Source of the DNA: Macrophomina tecta
Lineage: Eukaryota > Ascomycota > Dothideomycetes > Botryosphaeriales > Botryosphaeriaceae
Reading direction: 5' to 3'
Assembly: GCA_024180945.1 (NCBI GenBank)
Contig: JAKSGN010000006.1
Coordinates: 3,534,001-3,598,000, forward strand
DNA length: 64,000 nucleotides
The notes under the pieces are model-generated. The model worked only from the letters and a program-made list of their open reading frames with translations. It had not been told where the DNA came from and did not search any database. The position numbers were made by a program, and so were the translations under genes. This document shows positions 23,626-36,770 of the stretch, piece after piece (the stretch's first letter is position 1; each line of letters starts with the position of its first letter).

Positions 23626-24756
23626 GGGCACACGTGCCCAACATGTGACTGTACCACTCCTTCAAACGCCTCAACAACCACACTTGGTCTCAAGGCCACC
23701 TTGGGGGCCGAGGTTGTGCTGCGCGCCGAGTGATTTGAATAAAGCAGATATCCACCCGCCACTCTCGTGATTTGTGGTGAGGCAGAGAAATTAGCCCAAC
23801 CAAGCCAGAATGTGCAAGCCGGGGCGATGGCGGGCGCCGGAAAGGACGACCGACTATCATAAGGCGGTCCTTTCTGTCATGCTCAAATTTTTCGAACATC
23901 AAACCAAGGCGCTTCCCACCCCAACAGCTGGCCTGACCGTTGGTTGTCAGTGAGACACGGGCCGGCCATCTGCCGGTCATTTCCTCTGCGTGAGTCTGGC
24001 AACGGCGCGGTTCTCCGGTGGACGGTGCACATTTTCCTTCGAGAAGCGTTCTATGAGTTGTTCCTTTCCTGGAGATCAGTAGTTGGCTTGTGCCCCTCAG
24101 GAGAGCAGCGGCACCCCGGTTTGACGAGACCGCCACACGAGGTTAGAGGCCTTGAGCAGTCCCTTCCAAGGCTCTCAGCGTCGCGAAACCAGCCTCAGGG
24201 TTCTGCTCGTGCTCGTACTTTGCGGCATTTGACGCGCATCGCAGTCTCCGGGGGCCATCGAAGTCAGGCACCCCGACGGATGCCGGTAGAAAGAGAGCAT
24301 TGCCGCACACTGCCGTAGACACGCAGAGAAAGGGCTCAAAGCGAAAGGCAGTGGACGGACGAGATGACTCGAGAGAAGTCGAGTACGAAACGCGACGAAA
24401 CGCAGCTAATGAGGCGGCAAAGCAGCTGTATGGAAGCAAGCAGCGGCAGGGAAAGGGGATGTAACTTCGCACGAAAAGGGGAGGGCGCGTCTTGTTTCGA
24501 AGTGGTGTCGAAGGCTGACCGGTTGCGCGTCGTGTGCGACCATGAGCGCCAGTGGTTGTCCTGAGCCTCTGCGGGCGAGGGCGCTGAGCTGGCCCTGCGG
24601 CGAGGTTGGGAGGAGGATGTAGGCAGGCGGCGGTACTGACTGACTTACAGCAGGGCCGCGCCGGAGCACGGGCCCGGCGGGCGCCATCGGGCAGACCAGC
24701 GTCAACGACACCCCAAGCCTGAGCTCCGCAGTCCAGTAACATCGGCCCTGCACAAC

Positions 24757-26809
24757 ATGGACCTCCACGACGAAGGCGCCTCCGCCTGGGGTGGTGAGTG
24801 CTCCGGAGCTCCCCGTCGCCCTCTCCTGCATGCTGATGGCCCCGCCCAGACGTCCCTTCCCTTTCGCGCACCAATTCGGCCCAAGACGTGCCCCAGATCA
24901 CCACCGACCAGCCCGCCGCCGGTGAGAGAGCCCGCCTCCTCTCGCTGCCCGCCTCCGCAACCAGCTCACACAGCGAGTAGAGAATGCCCCCGTCGCCGAC
25001 GCCCAGCCCGCCCCGTCTGCGCCTGCCCCCAGCGCGTCGACCGCTCCCAAGTCGCCCGGCAGGCCCAAGCCAAACCGCCGCATCGGCGTGCCGCAGCCCA
25101 CTCGCCTCGAGAGCGTCGAGGACCCCCTCGGGCCCCTTGGAGCCTCGGCCGACTCTCCTGCAGACTCGCAGCTCGATGAACCCCCTGCACCGCCGCAGAA
25201 GGAGCTGGCCGCCGGCCGGGGCTCGCGCCCCACGACGGCCACGTCGCAGTCGTCCATTCGCGGCATGATGGAATCTGTGAACCTGGATGACGAGCTCGAG
25301 AGCCCCTCGATGGCCGGCGCCCGGGTGCCGCCTCCGGTCCAGCCTCCGAGCAACAATGGCCCGCCCCGCCAGGTTCAGCCCAGCGTGAGCGTCGAGCAGG
25401 CGGCCAAGCCGACCTTCCAAATCACCGTCGGCGACCCTCACAAGGTCGGCGACCTGACCAGCTCCCACACAGAATACCAAGTTCGGACTGTGGTAGGTGT
25501 TTTTGACATACTCGTGTGACACAATGGCTGCCTGGCTAACTCTGCCAAGACCACCTCCAAGGCCTATCGCAACCCTGAATTCGCAGTCTCTCGCCGCTAT
25601 CGTGATTTCCTCTGGCTGTACAACCAACTCCATAATAATAACCCGGGTGTCGTTGTTCCACCGCCGCCGGAGAAGCAGGCTGTCGGACGTTTCGATGCGG
25701 ATTTCGTTGAATCGAGACGACAGGCTCTCGAGCGCATGCTGAACAAGTGTGCTGCCCACCCGATATTGCAACACGATGGAGATTTGAAGCTCTTCTTGGA
25801 GAGTGAAGCTTTCAACGTGGATATCAAGCATAAGGAACGCAAGGATCCCCTGCTGCAAGAGAACAAGGGCATGCTGGGTTCTTTGGGTCTGTCTGTTAGC
25901 AGCACTGGAAAGTTCATTGAGCATGATGATTGGTTCCATGATCGCAAGGTCTACCTGGACGCTCTCGAATCGCAATTGAAGGCTCTGCTCAAGGCCATCG
26001 ACACCGTGGTAGACCAGCGCAAGGGTCTCGCCGCAGCTTGCGGTGACTTCTCAGCTTCGCTTCATTCCCTGGCTTCTGTGGAACTTTCTCCTGCTCTTTC
26101 TGGGCCTTTGGATGGTCTTTCTGATCTGCAACTCCGCATCCGGGAACTCTATGAACGTCAGGCTCAGCAAGATATGCTCACAATTGGCATTGTCATTGAT
26201 GAGTATATCCGTCTGGTTGGCTCTGTGAAGATGGCATTCCAGCAAAGGCAAAAAGCATACCACGCATGGCATGCTGCAGAGTCGGAGTTGCAAAAGCGCA
26301 AGGCTACGCAGGACAAGTTGCTGCGGCAAGGTCGTAGTCAGCAAGACCGCCTCAACCAGCTCAGTGCGGATGTGGCTGATGCTGAGCGGAAATCGAACCA
26401 GGCACGTCTACTCTTTGAGGATATGGGCCGTTTGATGCGGAATGAGCTGGATAAGTTCGAGAAGGAAAAGGTTGAGGACTTCAAGAGCGGAGTGGAGACA
26501 TACTTGGAGAGCGCTGTAGAGGCCCAGAAGGAGGTGAGTTTATAGATGGTGGCTCATGATGTTACGTGGTGGGAAACTAACGTTTTTCAGTTGATCGAAA
26601 TCTGGGAGACGTACCTCATGCAACTCGACGCCGAGGACGAGGAGGTGCCGTTCGGCGCCGCCAGCCCGCCCGCGGGCGTCAGGGCTGCGGATCTGGAGAA
26701 CAGCACTAGCAATATCAGCGACAGGCCGCTAACCGCGGAGAGTCAAGATACCCAACAAAGCAGCAGCGAAGCCGACAACCGACCGGCGACGGCCGGGTCG
26801 GAGGAGTAA
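24757..26809 (+). CDS. vps5: Vps5-type sorting nexin (PX + BAR), retromer subunit, 607 aa
   Basis: Retromer sorting-nexin subunit that binds endosomal phosphoinositides and, with Vps17, shapes tubules that return cargo to the Golgi. Exons: 24757-24793, 24850-24921, 24981-25492, 25550-26533, 26591-26809, total 1824 nt. The second intron removes an in-frame TAG at 24978-24980. The N-terminal 200 residues are Pro/Ser-rich and disordered, starting MDLHDEGASAWGD. The PX domain runs from about FQITVGDPHKVGDLTSSHTE to the Arg-rich SRRYRDFLWLYNQL, which holds the usual lipid-binding arginines, then the PPPPEK loop. The rest is a long helical BAR domain (for example ERKSNQARLLFEDMGRLMRN). An acidic, low-complexity tail ends the protein. 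It is cytosolic, peripheral on endosomes. Confidence 0.93.
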
Positions 26810-29116
26810 AGAAGTAGAAGTTCGGGGGGAAAGAGAAAGTTGGCCTTGTGTTTGTGTGACTGATAATGTTGCTTCTGAGTGATGAGAGATGAAATGAGGG
26901 ATGAAGTTGGAGGGGTGGGCGGCGACTATTAGTACATAAATTCCTTTTGCATGTGTGCACAGGAGAAAATGCGGCTGAGGCTTTGATGATGTGTAGAAAT
27001 TTGCAGCCGGTGGTGTCGATACGCCTTGACGGAGCTTCAGGACAGAGCTTGTCAACAACAGAAGGCAGCTGTCCAGGTATTCATTCCCCATAACGTCGCT
27101 ATACGGATCTCCACTCATGAGGCCTTGCTACAGGATGCGCTCATGCTCCCGATACCGGCTAACCGAGACTTTCATTTAGCATCCCAAAGTAAGACATGTC
27201 GAAGAGAGTAAATGGGCTGTAAGGTTAAAGAAACGAGATCGGATGACACGACTGTTTCGGTCTCGCTTCTGCTGTAACTTAGAAAATAAGAGGGAGGTAA
27301 AGAGGCCTGATTCTGGTACGCCTTCTTCCTTCTATGAATAAACATCAACTGCTCAAAAGCAGATGTGGGACTAGTCATTCTTTTCTCCGCCTTTTATCCT
27401 CTCGCCAACCACGTATACATTTTTTTTTTTTTTTTTGGGCTAGAGGGCACCTTGCGTATGCTCTATACATTCGTCCGCCTCAAGAGCTGCATCTTTCTCA
27501 CTTTGGTCCTCGATTCAGCTTTGTAGCCTCGCTTCAGGCAGTCGGCCATATCTCTCTCAGCATGCAAATTCGCGTGGGCGCCACTCTATATTTCAATTAC
27601 ACGACCACACACCAAGCTCGTTCCACATCCTACTCCCCTCTTTCCCTCTGAACGGTCATTGCTACGAATACCGGATAGTAGCGCAGCCAGTACCGGTCTG
27701 AGACCTTACCTACGACGTACTGTCACATCCAGACCTCTGACTAGGCTGTTCTACGCCCAGCATCCTCCGAGATGGCATATCAAGAGTCCAGTAAGAACAG
27801 CACGAGATCGAGTCGTCTATGCCCTCTCTGAGATTGACTCCGATCTAGATTGCCATCCAGCCCATCACCGGTGCCAGACGGCCATGGCTCTCGTTGGCGA
27901 CTCTTCCACAGGCCGTGCTAAACATGCTCGCTGAAACCCGTACCTCCCGTTCTGTGCCCCGTATGTAAGCATATGCGCGTTCGACCCATATTCAAATGTG
28001 GATATCATCAGTTCTCATTGGCTGATGGTCGGAGTATCGAGTCTGAATCAATCAGCGAGCTAAAGGCCCACCAAGCTTACCCTGTCCCTTCATAAGAGAA
28101 ACAGGAGCTCACGATCCATTGCGAGCTGGACCATCAATGTTCCTCTGCCTGACAAAGAAGCCCTATGCTGCATTTGATCAGACATTCAAGCGTGTTTCCG
28201 CGCAGTGGACACGTCCCATTGATACTTGTCTGGAAGGCAAGCTGCCGCAGAGAAGCGCTTCCTGCGATCTTCAAGCAGAATATAACGTGGGCCATACATG
28301 GCCAAAGAGATCATCTAGACCGGGCCGTCTCGCATGTCTTTTCCGGATAGCAAGCCGTGGGTTAAGATCATACACCGAGTCGCTTGTGTTAGACTTGTCT
28401 GATGCAAATCGTCCATACTTGAGACCTGGGAGAGTTGGGGTAAACACTCAAAGCGCTCTTTTTCGAATATATTTGCGTGGACTCGAGCCCCATATCAGGT
28501 CGGGCACTTAACCTTCTCGCCAATAACTGCAGCTGGACTGGCGTATTAAGCAGCCCACCTGCTAACTAGGATTTTTTGCGGGAATAGCTAGGCTCCGGAT
28601 CAATAGAGGTCATAGCGCTCTCTGTCAAGTCGACTGAATTCGTGTCGCAGAAGGGAGTGAGAGTTTCTTGTATACGATCGACCATTTTGCTCGCAACGGT
28701 ACTTCATGTCAGGAGAGCCAAGACGCAGAGCATAGCATCTTTTTTCTTAGTTTTATGCGGATTGTACGTGTTGATTGGTTGGTTTACAGAGCAGAACTTG
28801 GTTTGGTGTGGTTAAAGAAGTGGAAGAGGTGGGGCCTAAATTTCAAGCTACAGCACTCGGCTGAGTCAGCTGAGGAACGGCTATAGTCTCGACCGTCAAC
28901 GTATTTGAAGTTGAGGCAGTTGCATTCATTCCCGCACTCCCTCGGGGCCCAAACAGGATAAGACTCACTTCATCTAAAACTGTAGACCTAATAGATGGTG
29001 ATATGCAGCCCGCACAGCAATACAGAGAAACGTGAACCAGGCGAAATTCAAACGCACTCCAACCCAACCGTCCAGCCAGAGAGATCCCCCCACCCCCCAC
29101 AAAAGGTCACGACCCA
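26810..29116. other. 2.3 kb intergenic region between convergent genes
   Basis: 3' flanks of vps5 and of separase, plus AT-richer sequence with a 17-T run at 27420-27436. Open frames of 60-130 codons (for example 28119-28511) have no recognisable motif. I see no RNA gene. Confidence 0.4.
27420..27436. repeat. Poly-T tract
   Basis: 17 consecutive T in intergenic sequence. Confidence 0.9.
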
Positions 29117-32100
29117 CTAATCCAAAAACACCGGAATCCCATACACCACCGCGGCTGCCCCATTCAGATACTTCAAATAACAAGCCCCTCTACTTCTCGC
29201 CACCGCCTCATCCAACGCGACCCTCTCACCCACATCCTTCTTCTCCGTCGCCGCCACATTCATCCCACCCTTCCCCCTACTCCGACTACGACTCTTGCTC
29301 GGCGTCTTCGCGCCTGCAGCGCCCCTCTTCCTCCCCGGTGTCTTCGGCTCAACACCACCAATGTCGTCCTCCTCGCTCCCAAAGAGCCCCCACTTTTGCA
29401 ACGTCGCTACAGCAAAACGATCACAGTCCTTATCCGTGACGTCCCACAGCATGCCCAGCACGGCCGGCACGCCGGCAGTGAGGTACGCGCACAGCATCCC
29501 CGATGGCTCGAAGGCGCCATTATCCGTGACGTGCGCGGAGCTGCAGCCGAAGAGCAGGGCCGTGGCGAGCGGTTTTCTCTCATCCTCCTTCGCATTCTCC
29601 TTTCCGTTATTCGCCCTACAAAGCAGCTTCTTGACGGTGCGGCCGCGGATGTACTGGGCGCCGCTGCCGTGTCCGAAGTAGAGGAGGACGTCTTTGGACG
29701 CGAGCGAGGATTCGAACATCTTCTCGTCGGGAATGCGGCCGATTAGGTGATTCCAAGACCCGGGGGTGGATTCGAGATGAGGCACGAGCGTGTCCTGGGT
29801 ACGCTGGAGGTCGCCAGCGGGGTTAAGAATACTGGTGCCGGTGAGTGAGGAGAGGGTGATATGGTGGCCGCCACCACGGCCTGCGTTTGCGTCTAGACCG
29901 TCCTCCTCGGGAATGCTATGTTTGCTTGCGCGTGCGGCGATGAGGCGTTCGCGCAGGGCGGACATGGAGGGGAGACGCGAGATGGAGAGGGACTGAAGGG
30001 ACGGGAGCGACTCCCACGGGAAGGCGTGAAGGTTCTTGTCAAGGATAAGGATGGTGTGCTGGTTTGGCGTCGGCTCGGCCGCTTCGTGGAAGGCGCGCAG
30101 GGCGTCCAGCATCTCGATGATGATGGAGTCAAAATCGATCTCGTCGTAGGCATTTCTCTCGCCATTGAACTGCAGGATGTCCACTACGAAGTAGACCAGA
30201 TCCATCAGCGGTTCGTCAAGATCCACGCCGTCGTCCGGATTGCCCAGCCCGACAAACAGCTCCAGGACCCTGGAGTCGAGGTTTGTCTTCGATTTCTTGC
30301 CCTTGCCTTGGCGGCTAGGCAAGTGTCTGTCCAAGATGGTCTCGAAGCTTTGTTGGAATCTGCTTAGCAAGGACCTGTCGCCCTTTTTCTTGAAGATACC
30401 GCGGAAGCCGCCGAGCCAGATGTTTTCGATGTTGGCCAGAAGGTCACCAAGACGAGCGTCCAGAGCCTCGCGCTCCGCCCACCATTCTGTCTTCGCCCCT
30501 TTCTTGCTCAAGTCAGGTGCGTTGCGCGTGCTGAAGTTTGAAAGGTCTATAATCTCCCGCAATTCGGCCTTGCCCTCCTCGAAGCCGAAGATCTCCTCGT
30601 CCATGTCCCGGGAATTGTGGCGCGCCATTGGCAGTCTCAGGATGAACGGAGACTGGTAGGGTACATAGCGAGTAATGTAGAGCTCGTCCCGCGCTTCGTT
30701 GAGCGACAGAGATACCGCTGTCCAGCCTTGCGGGATAGTGTTGACATACTCGGTCTGAAATTCTGCAGCAGTGAGTTGAGCAGGCCTTTGCTGATCATCG
30801 GTGAGGCCGGGCCAGGTCATCAAATCTTCGCGCGTGACTGCTTGGTTTTCAATGGAAATGGCAAGCTGTTCCAACTGGGAAGCGTTGGTTTTCGGGAGCT
30901 CCGTCAGATATGCCGCGTACAAGGGATGTAGAGACCCCTTGACACCCTTGGGGGTTGTTGCAGAGAGCAGAATCGTGACTTCATTCAGCATGCTGCACAC
31001 CCTTTGCACTGCAGACGTTGACGAAGTATGAACAGCTTGACTCTGAACTTCCGCAATACAGTCACGGGCCTTCTTGAGCAGAGCTGCGACATCTTCTTTG
31101 GCAGCCTTCCTTCCTTTCGTGCCTTTCTTTGAGGCTGGCGCTACGGGCGACGGTGCTTCGGCGATGGAAAGATAAGAAGGCCGAGCTTGAGATGGTTCAG
31201 AAAGTTTTCTATCACCTCTGGAGAGAGCTGGAAACGAAATAGTGGATTCAGGGAGAGCATTGAAGGTGAAATCAGCTGCAATCTCCCTCATCGCCTCTGA
31301 CATGAGAGATCGGAAGCGAGTGGACTGATGCTGGACAGCCGCCTCTTGGCCAAGCTTCATCTCAGCCGCCTTCTCGATAAGGGCGACGGCTTCAGAAAGA
31401 AAGTTCCTCGCAATCAACAAGGCTGCCTTACGGCAGAGAATGGTTGCTTGGATTCCTTCAAGTGGAGGGCATTCGTGAGCCATCTTCTGTGGTGGTGGTG
31501 TGGCCGCCGGTGTCTTGCGACCAGTTATCTTAGTCACAGTTTTGGATGTCTTCTTGGCCTTCGCTGTCTTTGCTGGAGTCTTGCGGGCTCCAGTTGCTGG
31601 CTCTTCGAGGCTGGTGCTAGATATCTTGTCCACGATCTGAGCCTCTCCAGCTGACAGGTGCTCCAGGCTCTGTATAAATGTTGGTTTCGACAAACCTTGG
31701 AGTATACTGCAAGCCTTATCGTATTTTTCGACTGCATCGTCATCTTTCTCTATAAGCTGGCTAAACTGCGCACCTGTGGAGTAGAACATAGCGAGGTCGA
31801 TACACGGGGAGAGTTTGTCGACGCTTAAATTAGCTTTGTCCAGGCAATCCGACGCGTCATCGAGTCTGTTGCTCTCCAGGTAGTATTGCGCAATCGTGCT
31901 GAGGTTTTGCACAGCGAAAGGAGCAGCTTCGACGGCAGCCGCGACCTTTGAAGCTTGTTCCGAAAAGTACACCGCTTCTTGTAGCATCCCCTGGTGGGCG
32001 AAGACGCTGGCAAGCTGGGAAAGTCCGCGGAAGATTAAAGGCACGAACGACCAAAAAGCAGCTCCAGTAAGTGCCCCATGAGTCATAGAGATGGTGAGTG

Positions 32101-35100
32101 GTGCGATGTTGCTCTGAACTGACATTTTGGAAAGTCCATCGGTGACGTTGTGAATTTCATTCTCGGAGCTGACTTCGCTTCTGACCTTTCGATTTTCCAC
32201 GGTGAGCCAAATTTTCTTATTGAGGTTGACACACTGCTTGGCATAAGCCAATGCCTCAGTAGGAAAGCCAGAGCTCAGTGAAAGTAGTGAGTATAGATGC
32301 GAAGCTTCTGCAAGTAGCTTGTTAAAGCGCAACCGTGTGGAGAAGGAAGCACTCGGCTGGGCCATTGCGCATACTGCAGGGTCGTTCTCGGCAAGTTTAT
32401 GAGCTGCAGATAGTGTTTCACCACTGGAAACGATTAGCAAGTGTAGAAAACAAGCACAGGGAGACTTCCTTACCACTTCTCGAGGTTTCCAAGAACCAGC
32501 ATGTACTCAGCGTACGCCAATTGCCACTGCAGTACAGCTTCGGTCGGGACATCTCCGGTTTCCACGATAACTTGAGCTTTGCCCAGGACAGTGCCAGCTT
32601 TTCCAGAATAGCCCAGCCGAACATACTGAGCACCCAGACTAGCGAGTGCTTGGATCAATTTGCCGTAGTTAGGAGGTTGTTGCAACTCCAGGCCCTTACT
32701 CATGATTGACAAAACCGGCAGTCTTAAGAAGTCTAGACCTTTCATACCCAAGAAATCCGAGGCCATCTGAAGTTGAGACATCCAAACTTCGAAAGCGTCA
32801 ATCCGACAAAGCAGTTGCGACCACGATTCCATCCCATCGAGAATACCTTGCCAAGTTAGGAGGGGCCCCTGGACTTCATCGGCAGAGGGTGGCGATTTTA
32901 GTAGAGCGATGCTCATACTGTGAGATGCTGAGTAGTGTTCCTGATACAGCCCGAGACCTACATCAGAGCCGAGCGATACACTAGGCTTGATCTCGCAAGC
33001 AGTTACTTCAGAGAAAAGGTCTTCGCCGAGAATACTTTGACAATCAACACCCAGCCTAAGAACGTGCGTGGCGACTCGCTGTCTCCGGAGTGGGTGTTCA
33101 GAGAGGCTGTATAGTTCGAACAAGTGCTGTACAGCATCGCGTATAGAATTGCACAGAGCAACGCTGGGCTTCCGCGACTTCGCGTACGTTTCGCCACAAA
33201 GGATGAGTTGCACCTCCAGCAGCACAGACCTTTCTGCTGGCTCAAGTTCTGCCATGTCGAAGAATAAAGGCCTTTCGTCAGCTTTCTGACTCTGCCGGAG
33301 TAGAACCATATGGAGCGATGTCGTTGTTTTCAGAAAGCTTGCAGACCTCCCCTCCAGCATTACCTGTTGGAGTGATCCGGCAGAAGCCCTCTCTGCTGCT
33401 TCTTGAAGCGCTCCTGATTCAATCTGCGTACGAATCGAGTCTGTATACGCCTTTTCTGCCTCATCGTACTTTCGTAGCTCTTCAAGTACTTCTCCAAGCT
33501 TTTCAAGCTTCAGAAGGAGCAAACCTGCAGCCTTCTCCTCTCCTGGTCTGTCCAATAAAATTTCAACAGACCTCCTCAGAGATTGGAGAAGACCTTCACC
33601 AGACGGATTTTTCTTCCTGAGATATGCAAAGAATAGCCAGTATAGACCAGAGAGTTTGACAATGGGACGTCCGAGGTTGGAGGAAAATTGTTGAAGTTGC
33701 TTCGGATTGTCCATGTAAATGGCCTCGATTTCGTAAAGAATAAACCGACAATCTTCAAGTATACCGTCTAGAGCATCCCATGTGATTGCCTCGGAGGAAA
33801 TTGAAGCTTTGCAGCAAGCTATTGCAGAGTCCAGGAATCCTTTGACTGCCCTTGACGCAATCTGTAGTCTTTCTCCATGTCTGATGAATGCCTGTGCATC
33901 CGATCCTTCGGGTGGACGTGTTCCAATATACCTGGCGAGGAAATGAACACACGCGGAAACGACGGTGAAATATTTGTCACGATAAACAGGGTCGTCCTTT
34001 GCGTCAACAAAGGCTTTGCTGGCGGCTTTTCTGAGGCTTGAAACTTCGGTTAATAGCGAGTCCAAATCTCCAGCATCGCCTCTCAAGCTTCCTTCTAAAC
34101 TTTCGAGGGCAGAGTCAATGTTCGCATCCAAATCGCCACCCTCTACACTCGAAGATCTGCTGTCCAGAGACAGCGTAGCAATCCGAATGTGGGTGGCCGC
34201 CCGCGCCGCGTCCGAGGTCTGCCGCCCCTTGGAAGAAGCTGGCTGGTTCTTAACCCACTTCATAGCTTCGTCTCCTAAGTTTGCAGCTTGAGCAAGAGAA
34301 CTCATGACTGTGCACAGCTTCCTGTCTCTTGCCTTGACTCCAGTTGAGTTTTCCAAAATTTTCAGTCTTTCCATCGCTAAGTTGTAGGTCTCTGAGGGCG
34401 TCAATCCAGATCTCCGAGAGAAGGTAGCCAGGCATTTGCAGAAAGGCTCCAGAAGCTCCGTTTGTGCATCACCTTTATGCCCCGAGAGCGTCCACCACTT
34501 TGAGCGGGTCTCAAAGGCTAGAGCTTGCAACTTGAAAACGATGTCTGGAGAGGGGCTTGCGGTCGCCGTGCGGGCCGCAGAATCTTCTGAAGTTGATATG
34601 CTTGGGCATAGAGAGAGAATGATCTGGGCGACCGATTCCAATTGACGCGCTGCCTTCTCCTTGTTTACCGGCTGTTGCGCGAGGTGCAGGAGAAGATTGA
34701 TGGGCGACGATGGAGAGGTCCTTTCGAGCCATTCGAGAGCAGATTCCACAGTGGCGGGGCGCTTGCTGCTTGCGATGATCTTGAGAACGTATAACTGGTG
34801 GTTGACCGCGAGTTGCAGAGCTGGGCTATCTTGGTCGATTTCACCAAAACTCAGCAGACTAGCGAGCGTCTCCTTCTCAGCCTGCTCATTCTCCTTCTTC
34901 ACGCTGCTCGTCCCTTCTTTTGTCGGACGCAAGTACGTCTCCAACCGTCTCTTCACTGCCCTAAGCTCTTTTGCCGCCAAAGCTTCCAATCCATGTGAGA
35001 GCAGCTTCCCCACCAACGACAACATTCCAGTCTCCAGCTGCAATGCTGGAATGTCCTTTCCTGATGTCTTCCATACATCCGATGTTCTGAGGTAGGCGAA

Positions 35101-35661
35101 AGCTAATCGTGCGCATTCGGCTAGAGCAACAACATTTGCGGGTGGGCCGGATTTGATAGGTGGATTCGACGATGACTTCGTCACGCTCGTGGACTTGACT
35201 GTGTCATTGGATATTTGGCTGGGTGCTCTTTGCGCTGGTTGACGTTTCGATTCGGACGCGGTCGAGGGGGCTCGCGAACACTGGATCTCGGTGGTGGTGG
35301 AGGAGGCAATGCGGGAATTCGATTTGGGCTGAGGCTTGAGGGCATCGCTGAGGGCTTTCAAGGACGAGTTGACGACTTCTGTGGCAAGGAGAAACTTCTC
35401 ACGAGGGCTGAGCGCGGGGTAAGCAGCGGCGAGGTCTGTTTTTGTTTTCGTCTTGGAGCGTGGACGCGATGTGGCTTTCGCATCTTGCGCATTCTTCGGC
35501 CGTACGTTCTCCTTATCCTGAGCACTAGTTTGCTTCCCTGCGGCGCCGAGCAGGTCCTGTAGGGCTTTGACAGCAGCGTCGGAGCATGTTTGGTGGGCTC
35601 GGAGGGCCTGCTTGAGGGTGAGTAGCTCGGGGCGGGCGGGTTTCGCGTTGGTTGCTGTCAT
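29117..35661 (-). CDS. Separase (peptidase C50, Esp1/BimB/Cut1 family), 2164 aa
   Basis: Cysteine protease that cleaves cohesin at anaphase. Two exons, 35661-32474 and 32423-29117, joined through a TG|T Cys codon; total 6495 nt. The start at 35661 (MTATNAKPARPELL) is the second ATG in the frame and begins the family-like N-terminus; an ATG at 35715 would add 18 residues. The long N-terminal part is alpha-helical and TPR/ARM-like, with a disordered basic stretch (about residues 50-90). The C-terminal protease domain holds both catalytic motifs: LLYFGHGSGAQYIRG with His near 1981 and LLFGCSSAHVTDNG with Cys near 2023. Between the Cys and the C-terminus lies a basic insertion (TPGRKRG ... SKSRSRSRGKGG). 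Length is normal for filamentous fungi. It is normally held by securin until anaphase; no securin gene is in the window. Confidence 0.95.
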
Positions 35662-35970
35662 GTTGGTGAGATGTGGTAGGGCGACAAAGGTTTGAGGGCA
35701 GAGCAGGCGGAACACATGGAGATGCTGGCAGCGGGAGGGTTGGCGCGTGTGGTGACGCAGCGATTCACTGGGGCTCCATCAGGGCACGAGAGCCGCAAAC
35801 GCAGCGAGCGCCAAGAGACGGTTGGCACAGCAACACCCTCCGGCCGACGATGCCGCCCGGCGCTCTTCCGGCCTTCTCCAGCACCTTCAACTTCCACGCC
35901 CCCGTCACCCGCCGCTCTGTAACGTCTTCGCTTCTCGTATCGGGCGACATTTCATTCGAATTCGGCTGTG
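35662..35970. other. Intergenic region between separase and methyltransferase
   Basis: About 310 bp separating the separase start from the stop of the next gene on the same strand. It should hold the separase promoter and the methyltransferase 3' end. I see no other element. Confidence 0.4.
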
Positions 35971-36770
35971 CTATCTCGGTGGTTTCGATCCTTGAACAAA
36001 CGCAAATGAAAATTCCAGCGACGTCCTGCCTCCAGCCTCGGCTGCATCCACCGTCTTAGTCACGGAAAACGCCCTTCGCACTGAGACGTCTGCGAAGCCC
36101 GCATCGCGCAGAGTCGTAGCGACCTCGTCCATTTTGTAGCCGCACACAAGATTGCCTTTGCGCTGGCTCGGCGGGTAAAACAGCGCCGTCTCGGGCCCTT
36201 GATGCTCCAGGCAGACCGCCGCAACCCTGCCGCCGGGATTCAAGCCGAAGTAGGAGATCTGGAACCACTCGAGCAGGTTTGGCCAGCGGGGCGTTAATGG
36301 GTTTCTGAGGATGACATCCCACCGTACTGGCCCTTCTCTCACCGTGCCATCCACCCGCTCCATCAGCTTCACTTGTGTCTGCGGCGCCGCCTCGAAGTTA
36401 GGATTCTCCCAGTCGAAAGCTACGGCCTCCATGTGCTGCGCGCCCTGTTGTTGTACTTTTGCGTTGAAAGCTGCGACGGCCGATGCCGAGGTATCGAGTC
36501 CGACAAGCGTATGCGTGTGTGGTGCCAGCATTGAGGCGAGGACGCCGCTTCCGCAGCCGACTTCGAGGACGTCGGGCTCTATTGCACGTCAGCGTCAGCA
36601 GTTCGACAGTGAGCAACTGAGCAACGGCCAGGCCTACTTTTTGCGCCATGCTGGAAATTGGGAACGTGCTCCAACAGGGCCTTGTAGGCTAGCTCGCAGG
36701 CGGTGGTGTAGGTTGGTTCCGCCTGCCAGGCAGCGGAGTCATCCGCGGGGATACTGGTATCGGTGGCCAT
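35971..36770 (-). CDS. SAM-dependent class I methyltransferase, 246 aa
   Basis: Two exons, 36770-36638 and 36578-35971, total 741 nt. Start MATDTSIPADDSAAW at 36770. The splice joins K to KPDVLEVGCGSGVLASMLAP, so motif I (VGCGSG, SAM-binding loop) sits at about residues 50-55, followed by an acidic end of strand two (VGLDTS). Further Rossmann elements are present: FDWEN for motif II, and a later GLNPGGRVAAVCLEH typical of motif III/post-III. A C-terminal beta-rich part ends in FAFVQGSKPPR. Substrate is unknown: protein, small-molecule and lipid methyltransferases share this fold. No signal peptide, likely cytosolic. It lies just downstream of separase on the same strand with its own promoter space. 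Confidence 0.85.

Larger units (their letters stand above)
21940..24756. other. 2.8 kb intergenic region, GC-rich
   Basis: Contains a 12-C run at 22287-22298 and a 12-bp inverted repeat at 23575-23625. Long open frames at 22096-22728, 22741-23343 (plus) and several minus frames overlap one another and have no motifs. The last part (24.3-24.75 kb) is the upstream region of the Vps5 gene. No gene is supported. Confidence 0.4.

Noticed and set aside
24143..25975. 610-codon open frame on the minus strand
   Set aside because: It lies antisense to the Vps5 exons, whose PX and BAR motifs and splice sites define the coding strand. The minus frame has no motif.
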